Shown here: positions 51,165-58,901 of the stretch, one piece after another
Numbering within the stretch: position 1 is the first letter of the stretch
Layout of the letters: every line of letters begins with the position of its first letter
Assembly (NCBI GenBank): GCA_903922605.1
Contig: CAIXUG010000085.1
Location: 55,536-119,535, forward strand
DNA from: an uncultured Verrucomicrobiota bacterium
Lineage (GTDB): Bacteria; Verrucomicrobiota; Verrucomicrobiia; Limisphaerales; UBA9464
DNA length: 64,000 nucleotides
Direction: 5' to 3'
Program-made: the position numbers and the translations under genes
The notes under the pieces: generated by a model
The model's input: the letters and a program-made list of their open reading frames with translations, nothing else
Told to the model about the DNA's origin: nothing
Databases searched by the model: none

Positions 51165-52895
51165 TTCTCGTCCGCTCCGCGCAGTTCGTCCAGGTGGCTC
51201 CGGCCACTGGCCAGTTCTGCCGTGCGATCCACACCCAGGCGGGTCAGCACCTCCTGCTCGGCGCGCTTGGCCTGCAAATCAAGCTGCACCGCCTTCAGCC
51301 GCACCTCGAGAAGAGCCTCCTCGGCCTGCAAGGTGGCCTGCTTCAGTTTCTTGGCGGCTTCGGACTCTTCCCGGGCGACGCGCTCCGCCCTTTCCTTTTG
51401 CCAGCGCAGCGTCCCCATCAGCACCTCGCCGCCGGCGGTGTAGGCGTCCGCCAGCGTGACGCCCCCGTTGCTCAGAATGAGTTCGCGCACCTGGTTGGAA
51501 TGCGCGGTGCCGCGTGACTTGATGATCGAGAGCCCCCGGTTCCGTTCCCCGGCGTGGACCAGGTAGTTCAGGTGGATCCAGGTGTCCGCCAGGGTCGATA
51601 CCTGTAGCGGCGTGCGTTCCACCTGGGCCCCGGATTCGTCGAGCAGGCTGGTGCAGACCAGTGTGATGCCCGCGCCTTTCACCAAGCCATCAGCCGTTCC
51701 GCCACGCTGTGCGCCGTGCCCTCGTTGCCGGTTTTAGAGAGGGCCGACACCGGGTCAATGACCACGCAACGGGCCCGGTGTTCCCGCACAAGACGCTTGA
51801 TCTGCATGAGGAAAATCTCCGCGCTGCCGGTGAGGGTTCGCGCCGAGACCATACGCAGGAGTCCCTTTTTCACAAAACGGTCCAGCCGGATCTGCACCGA
51901 CGCGAGGTTGCGCACAACCTCGTTTGCATCCGAATCGAAGCTGACAAAGAGCGCGCGTTCACCGCGTTCGCACGCCGCCTCCGAAAAAGCGCCGCTCAGG
52001 GTGGATTTCGCGGTGCCGGGAAAGCCGGTAATCAGGATCGTCGCGCCCCGGTAGTAGCCGCCGCCGAGCATGGCATCCAGCCGGGCCACCCCGCTCGAGA
52101 TGCGCTCCGTGGTCACCGGCGGTTCCATCCCATCCGCCTGCCCCAGCTCCCGGGCTCCCGCCACCTCCAGGCCCCCGGGACCGATGAGGAAGGGCGCTTC
52201 GTTCTCCGCAAAGTCGGAGCCGCGATATTTTACCACGCGCAGGTTGCGCTGTGACACCCCTTGGATGACCTCATGGTTGAGGACCACGGTGCAATCCACC
52301 ATGAACTGCATGAAGCCCAGTTGCGGCCGGTTCGCGGCATTGATCTCGTAGCCGCCGGCCTTGGTCGTGATCAGCGCGGTCAGGTTCTGCCCCAGCATCC
52401 ATTCATGCAGCCGGTAGACTTCCCGCCGCTGGCGACCGGGTCGTTCAACAGCGTCAGAACCACGTCCACGGCGTCGAAGACGATGCGTCGGGCCTTGATC
52501 TCCCGCGCCTTGGCTTCCAGCGCGGCCAGCATCCCGCCCAGGTCGAACCCGCCCGACTGGATCAGCTCGGGCTTCGGCTGCGCGTCGAGAAAGAACAGTT
52601 TCTTCTTCTGCAGCTTCGGAAGATCCCAGCCAAACTTCGCCGCATTGGCCACGATGCGCTCCGCGCTTTCCTCAAAGGCCACGAAAATGCCGGGTTCGTT
52701 GTCCAGCTGCGCGCCCCGGACCAGGGTTTGCAGCGACATGATGGTCTTGCCGCAGCCGGGGCCGCCTTCAATCAGCGTCGTCCGGCCCCGGGGCAGGCCC
52801 CCGCGAGTGATCTCGTCGAAACCCTCGATGCCTGTGCGAGCTTTCAGCAGGTTGGAGGTGTTTCGCCGGTCCTTGGCGGAATGGTCAACGTTCAT
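51161..52895 (-). pseudogene. kaiC: kaiC-like gene broken by two single-base deletions
   Basis: Three overlapping frames together encode one double-domain KaiC of about 578 residues. CI (from ATG 52895) has Walker A GGPGCGKT, catalytic Glu pair in FVAFEESAE and VVFDAVDV-type Walker B (RRIVFDAVDVVLTLL). Near 52431-52436 a missing C in GTC(C)GC breaks the frame; restoring it gives DPVRQRREVYRLHEW, the family sequence. CII has GFPGTAKST, VVIDPVSAL and then loses a T at about 51680 (ATGGCT(T)TGG); restoring it gives AERLMALVKGAGITLV. Phosphosite-like Ser-Thr remain in VSTLADTW. A ~75-residue coiled-coil tail (EESEAAKKLKQATLQAEEAL) follows. Both deletions fall beside short homopolymers, so read error is as likely as decay. 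Confidence 0.85.
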
Positions 52896-53251
52896 GGGTA
52901 TTAGATCCGTTGGGCTGGTCAGGACACGGACTCCGGGGGGCGAAGTGGTTTTGGTAAAATTTGGCCTCAATAAACGATACTCGCTCGTATTATCACGGTT
53001 TAACAAACGGAGTTTTGCTATTTCGCACTACGTCCGCGTGCTCCTCCCCAGTTTGCCGGGATTTCAGTTTTCTCAAATGGGGTGTTTCCTGGTGGAACGC
53101 ATGGGCTTAGCGTGGTCGCCACCGTCGACCGTCTGCTCCCAGTTTAGGCGATCCGAAAAACGACGTCTTACCAGTCACCTCATCCTGGCCGGGCCACTTT
53201 TACAGGCCGGGCTGTTGCCCTCCGCAGCACTTCCAATGAATCACTTGTAAT
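52896..53251. promoter_or_regulatory. Upstream region of the kai operon
   Basis: About 356 bp without a supported gene; it is A+T-richer near 52960-53030. On the minus strand a GATAAT occurs around 53000 and lies beside an ATAC-N6-GTAT inverted repeat (52977-52996 region), which could be a promoter with operator. No matching -35 was clear. The lpd terminator closes the other end. Confidence 0.3.
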
Positions 53252-53288
53252 AAAAAACGCCCCACAGCCTGAGCCATGGGGCGTTTTT
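53252..53288 (-). terminator. Rho-independent terminator of lpd
   Basis: On the minus strand AAAAACGCCCCA and TGGGGCGTTTTTT pair over 12 bp with a 13-nt loop and end in a T-run. It is 16 bp past the lpd stop. Symmetry lets it work in both directions. Confidence 0.88.
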
Positions 53289-53304
53289 CAGATTGGGCCG
53301 ACGG

Positions 53305-54729
53305 TCAGTGCGCCGCCTTCTTCTTGGTAAAGACGTGCGTCGCATGGCCGAAGAACACCTCGGCGGATTCCATGATGGTTTCCGAAAGGGTCGGATGCGG
53401 ATGCACGATGGCGGCCAGGTCTTCCGCCGTGGCCCCCATCTCGACAGCGACCGCGCCTTCGCCAATCAGCTCACCCGCGCCGTGGCCGACGATGCCGACC
53501 CCGAGAATGCGGTGCGTTTCGGGCTCCAGGATAAGCTTGGTCAGGCCGTCTGTGCGGTCATAGGTGAGCGCACGGCCGGATGCGCCCCAGGGGAACTTCG
53601 CCACCTCGATGGCAATGCCCTTCTGCTTGGCTTCGGCTTCGGTCAGACCGACCCACGCGACTTCGGGGTCCGTGAAAACCACGGCCGGAATCGCATAATC
53701 ACCGTTCACGGCCTCGCCTTCGCCGGCCAGATTCTCAACGGCGATGCGGGCCTCCTTGCTGGCCTTGTGCGCCAGCATGATACCGCCGGCGATGTCACCG
53801 ATGGCGTAGATGGCCGGGTCTGCCGTCTGCATGTGGGCGTCCACCTTGATGAAGCCGCGTTCATCGCGTTCGACCTTGGTGTTTTCCAGGCCGAGGTCCT
53901 GGCCGTTGGCCGTACGGCCCACCGAGACCAGCACGCGGTCATAGAGCTCGTCCACCTTCTGCCCGTTGAATTCGCTGGTAACCTTGATCTGCTTACCGGC
54001 GGTCTTCATCTCCAGCACCTTCGCCTTGAGCCGCACTTCCTTGAACGCCTTCTTGGCGTAGGCGGCGACGGGCCGGGCGAGATCGGGATCGGCCCCGGCG
54101 AGGAGGGCTTCCATCGCCTCGATCACCGTGACTTTGGAGCCGAGCGTGGCATACACCGTACCCAGTTCCATGCCGATGTAACCGCCACCGATGACGAGCA
54201 GGTTTTCGGGAATGTCGGCGATTTCGAGGGCCTCGGTCGAGGTCATCACGCGCGGGTTGCCGAGGTCAAATGCCTTGGGCACCGCCGGGCGGGAACCGAC
54301 CGCGATGATGGCCTTCTCGAACTTCACGTACTTCTGGCCTTCGCCGGTCTCGACACGGAGCGTGCCGGAATCCTCGAAGTACCCGCGACCATGGATCACG
54401 GTCACGTTGCGCATCTTGGCGATGCTGGCGATGCCCTGCCCCAGCTTGGCCAGGATGCCATCCTTCCAGGCGCGTAGCTGGTCAAGATTGATGGTCGGTT
54501 CGCCAAAGCTGATGCCGCGATGGGCGGATTCCTTCGCGATGGTCAGCGCATGGCTGGCGTTCAGCAGCGCCTTGGAAGGGATGCAGCCGCGGTTCATGCA
54601 CACGCCGCCGAGGCGCGCATCGCGCTCAACGAGCAGGACCTTCTTGCCGAGGTCGGCGGCGTAAAAGGCCGCCGCGTAGCCACCAGGGCCGGCACCAATG
54701 ACAACGATTTCCGTTTGAATGGGTTCCAT
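53305..54729 (-). CDS. lpdA: Dihydrolipoyl dehydrogenase (E3)
   Basis: A 474-residue flavoprotein. The FAD motif is VVIGAGPGGYAAAFYAADLG, the redox-active disulfide is in GGVCMNRGCIPSKALLNAS, and the NAD motif is LLVIGGGYIGMELGTVYATLG. The C-terminal dimer domain supplies the His-Glu pair (AAIVHPHPTLSETIMES). It reoxidises the lipoyl arms of 2-oxoacid dehydrogenase complexes. It lies 11 bp after the E2 gene on the same strand, so both belong to one operon; no E1 gene is present in the window. Confidence 0.96.
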   Translation of the reverse strand: MEPIQTEIVVIGAGPGGYAAAFYAADLGKKVLLVERDARLGGVCMNRGCIPSKALLNASHALTIAKESAHRGISFGEPTINLDQLRAWKDGILAKLGQGIASIAKMRNVTVIHGRGYFEDSGTLRVETGEGQKYVKFEKAIIAVGSRPAVPKAFDLGNPRVMTSTEALEIADIPENLLVIGGGYIGMELGTVYATLGSKVTVIEAMEALLAGADPDLARPVAAYAKKAFKEVRLKAKVLEMKTAGKQIKVTSEFNGQKVDELYDRVLVSVGRTANGQDLGLENTKVERDERGFIKVDAHMQTADPAIYAIGDIAGGIMLAHKASKEARIAVENLAGEGEAVNGDYAIPAVVFTDPEVAWVGLTEAEAKQKGIAIEVAKFPWGASGRALTYDRTDGLTKLILEPETHRILGVGIVGHGAGELIGEGAVAVEMGATAEDLAAIVHPHPTLSETIMESAEVFFGHATHVFTKKKAAH

Positions 54730-54740
54730 GGCAGGTCGGC

Positions 54741-56021
54741 TTAGAGCTTCACGTCCGCTTCCGGGAATTCGGACAGCGCCTTGACGAGATCCACCGTGAA
54801 CCGCGCCGCGCTGCCGCCGTCGATGATGCGGTGATCATAGCTGATCGTTACCGGCATCAGCGGCCGCGCCTCGATCTTGCCATCCTTGAGCACAACGGGC
54901 TTCAGCGCCGTCTTGCCGATGCCGAGGATCGCCGCCTCGGGCTTGTTGATGATCGGCGTGAAGTGGCCGCCGCCAATGGCGCCCTGGTTGGAGATCGTGA
55001 ACGTGCCGCCCTTCATGTCATCCGGACCGAGCTTGCGGTCGCGGGCCTTCTCAGCGATGGCCGACAGCTCCTTGGCGATCTCGAGAAGTGATTTCTTGTC
55101 GGCGTCCTTGAGCACGGGCACCAGCAGGCCGGCGTCGGTGTCGACCGCGATGCCGATGTGATAGTAGTGCTTGAGCACGAGCGTCTCGGCGACCTCGTTG
55201 AGGCTGGAGTTGAACTTCGGGTGCAGCTTCAGGGCGGAAACGAGCGCCTTGATGATGAACGGCGTCGGCGTGAGCTTGGCCCCGGCCTTCTCGTAGTCGG
55301 CCTTGTACTTCTTCCGCAGCGTCTCGATCTGCGTCATGTCGGCGTCGTCAAACTGGGTGACGTGCGGCAGCGACACGCTGTTTTCAGTCATGCGCGAGGC
55401 GATGACCTTGCGGAGCTGGCTCAGCGGCTCGCTGGTGACCGGCCCGAACACGGAGAAATCGGTGCCCACGGGCGCAAAGACGAGCCCCTTGGGCTCTTCG
55501 GCATAACGGCCGGCGCGGGCGACGGCCTTCTCCAGCTTGGAGATGTAGCGCGCCAGGTCGGTGAGGACCACGCGGCCACCGCTTTCGCTGCCGGAGATGC
55601 GACTCAACTTGAGCCCCAGCTCGCGCGCCACCTTGCGGACGTAAGGCGATGCCCCGGGCACCGGGCCGTCTTCGCCGCCATCGTCCAGTGGCAGATCGTC
55701 ATCGTCGTCATCCGCCACGGCAACGGGGGCGCGGCGGGTGGGCTTGGCGGCCGGGGCGGGTGTGCCGCCGGCCGGAGCGGCCGCGGCGGTCGCCCCTTCC
55801 AAAGTGAGCAACACGGTGCCCACGGAGATTTTCTGGCCTTCGGTAACCTTGATCTCGGTCACCTTGCCGCCGGCGCTGGAGGGAATCGGTGCCACGGCCT
55901 TTTCCATTTCCAGCTCAATGATCGTCTGGCCGGCGGTGATGGTGTCGCCAGCTTTGACGAGGATGCTGACGACGGTGCCGCTGTCGGCATTGTCGCCAAT
56001 TTTCGGAAGTCTTACGTCCAT
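54741..56021 (-). CDS. Dihydrolipoamide acyltransferase (E2) of a 2-oxoacid dehydrogenase
   Basis: A 426-residue protein with one lipoyl domain (MDVRLPKIGDNADSGTVVSI; lipoyl Lys in ELEMEKAVAP near 42), a flexible Ala/Pro linker, an Asp-rich stretch (VADDDDDDLPLDDGGED), an E1/E3-binding domain (SPYVRKVARELGLKLSRI) and a catalytic domain ending with SYDHRIIDGGSAARF, where the active His and Asp lie. It transfers acyl groups to CoA. Acetyl specificity (AceF) is the best guess, but branched-chain or other E2 is possible. The linker acidic run is unusual. E3 follows 11 bp downstream; mlaE is divergent. Confidence 0.92.
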   Translation of the reverse strand: MDVRLPKIGDNADSGTVVSILVKAGDTITAGQTIIELEMEKAVAPIPSSAGGKVTEIKVTEGQKISVGTVLLTLEGATAAAAPAGGTPAPAAKPTRRAPVAVADDDDDDLPLDDGGEDGPVPGASPYVRKVARELGLKLSRISGSESGGRVVLTDLARYISKLEKAVARAGRYAEEPKGLVFAPVGTDFSVFGPVTSEPLSQLRKVIASRMTENSVSLPHVTQFDDADMTQIETLRKKYKADYEKAGAKLTPTPFIIKALVSALKLHPKFNSSLNEVAETLVLKHYYHIGIAVDTDAGLLVPVLKDADKKSLLEIAKELSAIAEKARDRKLGPDDMKGGTFTISNQGAIGGGHFTPIINKPEAAILGIGKTALKPVVLKDGKIEARPLMPVTISYDHRIIDGGSAARFTVDLVKALSEFPEADVKL

Positions 56022-56156
56022 AAAACGAGCGGCGAATCTGGCGGACGAATGGCGTGGGGGAAAGGGATTTTTGGACGTATCCGGCCCGCGGCCCGGAACG
56101 GAAGTCGCAAAACGGCATTCCCAGCGGTCACAAACCCGCTATCCTCGCGGCGCGAT

Positions 56157-56936
56157 ATGATACTGGGTATCCTGCAACAACGGGTCTGGAGCCTGATCCG
56201 CGAGCTGGGTGAACTGGCCCAGATGGCGCTGGAAGCAGCGCGATCCCTGCGGCTGAGCCGGCCTTCGTGGCGTGATTTCATTGAGCAGCTTCACTTCATC
56301 GGTGTGAAGTCGCAGAGTGTGGTGGTGACCACCGGCGCGGCCACCGGCATGGTGCTGTGCGCGCAGACGTATTTCCAGTTCCACAAGGTCAAGATGGACA
56401 CCGCCACCGGTGCCGTTGTGAGCGTGGGCATGTGCAGCGAGCTGGGCCCGGTGCTCGCCAGCCTGATGATCGCGGGCCGGGTCGGCGCGGCCATGGCCGC
56501 CGAGCTCGGCACCATGAAGGTGACCGAACAGATTGACGCGCTGCGCACCCTGGCCACGCATCCGGTGGATTATCTCGTCGTGCCCCGCCTGCTCGCCGCG
56601 ACCGTCGCGGCCCCGCTGCTCACGGCGGAAGCGGTCGCCGTCGGCATCCTCGCCAGCTGGATGGTCGGCGTACACCTGCTGGGCATCGACAGCGCCTATT
56701 ACTTCTCGAACATGAACCGGTACACAGTCCCGCAGGACGTGATCACCGGGCTGATCAAGGCGACGATCTTCGGAGCGGCCATCGCCATCATCAGCTGCTA
56801 CAAGGGGTTGAACTGCCGCCAAGGCGCGGAAGGCGTCGGCCGGGCTACCACCGAGGCGGTGGTGTATTCGAGCATCACGGTGCTCGTCTCGAATTTCTTC
56901 CTCACCCTGTTCCTTACCCGGCTCATCAAGGGCTAG
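56157..56936 (+). CDS. mlaE: MlaE-type lipid ABC transporter permease
   Basis: A 259-residue membrane protein of the MlaE family. FIEQLHFIGVKSQSVVVTTGAATGMVLCAQTYFQF in pieces, the signature SELGPVLASLMIAGRVGAAMAAELGTMKVTEQIDALRTL in pieces, and HPVDYLVVPRLLAATVAAPLL are clearly recognisable. It is the inner-membrane permease that moves phospholipids to or from the MlaD ring. ATG 56157 was used; the much longer frame upstream is antisense to the E2 gene. mlaF starts 11 bp downstream. Confidence 0.93.
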   Translation: MILGILQQRVWSLIRELGELAQMALEAARSLRLSRPSWRDFIEQLHFIGVKSQSVVVTTGAATGMVLCAQTYFQFHKVKMDTATGAVVSVGMCSELGPVLASLMIAGRVGAAMAAELGTMKVTEQIDALRTLATHPVDYLVVPRLLAATVAAPLLTAEAVAVGILASWMVGVHLLGIDSAYYFSNMNRYTVPQDVITGLIKATIFGAAIAIISCYKGLNCRQGAEGVGRATTEAVVYSSITVLVSNFFLTLFLTRLIKG

Positions 56937-56947
56937 GCCCGTCCCCC

Positions 56948-57697
56948 ATGATCGAAGTCCGCGACCTCTGGAAAGGCTTTGGCTCGCAGCCCGTGCTGCG
57001 CGGCACCTCCCTGCGCATCGAGCGCGGCGAGGCGGTCGTCATCATCGGCCGCAGTGGCGGTGGCAAAAGCGTGCTGCTCAAGCACCTCATCGCGCTCCTG
57101 CAGCCCGACCGCGGCCAGGTGCTCGTGGAGGGACAGAATCTCTGTGGCCTCAACGAGCGCCAACTCATCCAAGTCCGTCGCAAGTTCGGTCTGCTCTTCC
57201 AGATGGCCGCGCTGTTCGATTCGCTGACGGTCTATGAGAACGTGAGCTTCGTGCTCCAGCGCGAGCGCAAGCACACCGAGGCGGAAATGCGCCGGCTCGT
57301 CGCCGAGGCCCTGGGCATGGTCGAACTGTCGGGCATCGAGGAAAGGAAACCCGCCGAACTCTCCGGCGGCATGCGCAAGCGGGTTGGCTTGGCGCGGGCC
57401 ATTGTTTATCGCCCGGAAATCGTCCTCTACGACGAACCCACGACCGGCCTCGACCCCATCGCCGGCGCCCGCATCGACCAGCTGATCCGTCGGGTCTGGG
57501 AAAGGCTCGGCGTGACCAGCATCGCCGTCACGCATGACATGGCCAGCGCCCGGCGCATCAGCAACCGCATCCTGATGCTGCACGAGGGCGTCATCTACGC
57601 CGACGGCCCGACCGACCAGATTCTTTCCTCCACCGACCCCATCGTGCACAATTTCGTCAACGGGATCGTCCCGGCCGACCCCCAACTCGCCAACTGA
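56948..57697 (+). CDS. mlaF: MlaF-type ABC transporter ATPase
   Basis: A 249-residue ATPase. Walker A is IIGRSGGGKSVLLKHL, the signature is ELSGGMRKRVGLARAI, Walker B is EIVLYDEPTTGLDPI and the switch His is in SIAVTHDMASARR. The GRSGGGKSVLLKH motif is characteristic of MlaF/Ttg2A. It powers MlaE. Spacing is 11 bp to mlaE and 1 bp to mlaD, so the three form one operon. Confidence 0.95.
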   Translation: MIEVRDLWKGFGSQPVLRGTSLRIERGEAVVIIGRSGGGKSVLLKHLIALLQPDRGQVLVEGQNLCGLNERQLIQVRRKFGLLFQMAALFDSLTVYENVSFVLQRERKHTEAEMRRLVAEALGMVELSGIEERKPAELSGGMRKRVGLARAIVYRPEIVLYDEPTTGLDPIAGARIDQLIRRVWERLGVTSIAVTHDMASARRISNRILMLHEGVIYADGPTDQILSSTDPIVHNFVNGIVPADPQLAN

Positions 57698-57698
57698 C

Positions 57699-58673
57699 AT
57701 GGACTCCTCACGCAACGCCACCAAAGTCGGCCTCTTCGTCGCCGCCGCCCTGACGATCATCGCGCTGCTCCTCCTGAACTTCAGCAAGGGGGCTGGCCTG
57801 CTGACATCGGTCTACCGGATCTATGTCGTTTCCGAAAACGTCGGCGGTCTCATCCCTGACGCCAAGGTGCTCATGTCGGGCGTGCAGGTCGGCTCGGTCG
57901 AGGCGCTCGAACTGGCGGCGGATGGCCGGGCCGTGAGCATCAAACTGAAGATCCTGAAGAAATACCCGATCCACGCAGACGCGCGGTTCGAGATCGAGCA
58001 GAGCGGATTCCTGGGGGACCAGTTCGTCTCCATCGTTCCGGAGAAAAACGTCAAGGACGTACTCGCGGACGGCGCGCATGTCAACGCCACGAAGCCCTTC
58101 AACCTGCAGGAAGCCGCCCGCTCGGCCGTCGGGCTCATGCAGAAGCTCGACACCGCCGTGGAACGCATCAATGGCGCGGTCGCCCGGGTGGACAAGCTGC
58201 TGCTGAACGAGACGGTGCTCACCAATCTGGCCGCCACGGCGGAGAACTTCCGCAAGGTGTCCTACGACGCCCAAGCGGCGGTGGCGGACGTCCGGGGCGT
58301 CGTGGCGACCAACTCGCCCATGATCACGATGACCCTGAGCAACCTGAACAACCTCTCCGTCACGCTTCAGGGAGTGGGGACGAACCTGAACGCCACGCTG
58401 GATTCGGCCCGGCCAGAACTCCAGGCCGCCCTGCACAACGCTTCCGATGCAACTCACGACCTCAAGGAGCTTTTCGCCGGACTGCAACGCGGCGAAGGTA
58501 TGGCCGGGGCCGTGCTCAAGGACGAAGGCATGCGCGACCAGTTCGGCCTCGTGGTGACCAACCTGACCACCGTGAGCAGCAATCTGGCGAAATTCGGCAT
58601 TCTCTACAGCCCCAAGCGGACCGTTCCGCTCACGAACAACACGCACTATACGGGACGCGGCGCGGGGCGGTGA
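57699..58673 (+). CDS. mlaD: MlaD/MCE-domain lipid-binding protein
   Basis: A 324-residue protein with an N-terminal membrane helix (VGLFVAAALTIIALLLLNFS) and an MCE domain (YVVSENVGGLIPDAKVLMSGVQVGSVEAL in pieces, SGFLGDQFVSIVPEKN). The C-terminal ~180 residues are helical with repeated amphipathic stretches (TVLTNLAATAENFRKVSYDA, LNNLSVTLQGVGTNLNATL), longer than E. coli MlaD (183 residues), which suggests a tail that spans more of the periplasm, as in PqiB/YebT-type or chloroplast TGD2 proteins. It binds phospholipid between the membranes. mlaB and mlaC are not adjacent. Confidence 0.9.
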   Translation: MDSSRNATKVGLFVAAALTIIALLLLNFSKGAGLLTSVYRIYVVSENVGGLIPDAKVLMSGVQVGSVEALELAADGRAVSIKLKILKKYPIHADARFEIEQSGFLGDQFVSIVPEKNVKDVLADGAHVNATKPFNLQEAARSAVGLMQKLDTAVERINGAVARVDKLLLNETVLTNLAATAENFRKVSYDAQAAVADVRGVVATNSPMITMTLSNLNNLSVTLQGVGTNLNATLDSARPELQAALHNASDATHDLKELFAGLQRGEGMAGAVLKDEGMRDQFGLVVTNLTTVSSNLAKFGILYSPKRTVPLTNNTHYTGRGAGR

Positions 58674-58714
58674 GTAAGTCAGTGAGCCAGTAAGCGAGTA
58701 GGTCAGAGGTTCAC

Positions 58715-58874
58715 TGAGCGCGCCAGCGTCTTGGAGTGCGCGCGGCGGAGCAAAGCGCAGACGCCGCTTTCGGACGCAGGCGATTAAGCGCACTGCCCTG
58801 ATTGTGACTCGCATGCGTCTCTCACGTCCGAAAGCGGTGTCAAGCCACCGCACTCCAGGACGCAGGCGCGCTCA
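58715..58874. repeat. 160-bp imperfect inverted repeat
   Basis: The left arm (58715-58777: TGAGCGCGCC, GTCTTGGAGTGCG, CGCCGCTTTCGGACG) and right arm (58827-58874: CGTCCGAAAGCGG, CCGCACTCCAGGACGC, GGCGCGCTCA) are complementary over about 50 bp with gaps. The element fills the space between the mlaD and uvrA ends. Just before it, 58674-58711, is a run of AGTAAG/AGTGAG-type words (gtgagtaagtcagtgagcc). It probably belongs to a dispersed intergenic family and may serve as a bidirectional terminator. Confidence 0.7.
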
Positions 58875-58901
58875 TTTTATCCTCACGAATTTTGAAACCG
58901 T

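Noticed and set aside
55158..56156. Long plus-strand extension in front of mlaE
   Set aside because: It is antisense to the E2 gene and gives His/Gly/Asp-rich sequence; MlaE starts normally at 56157.
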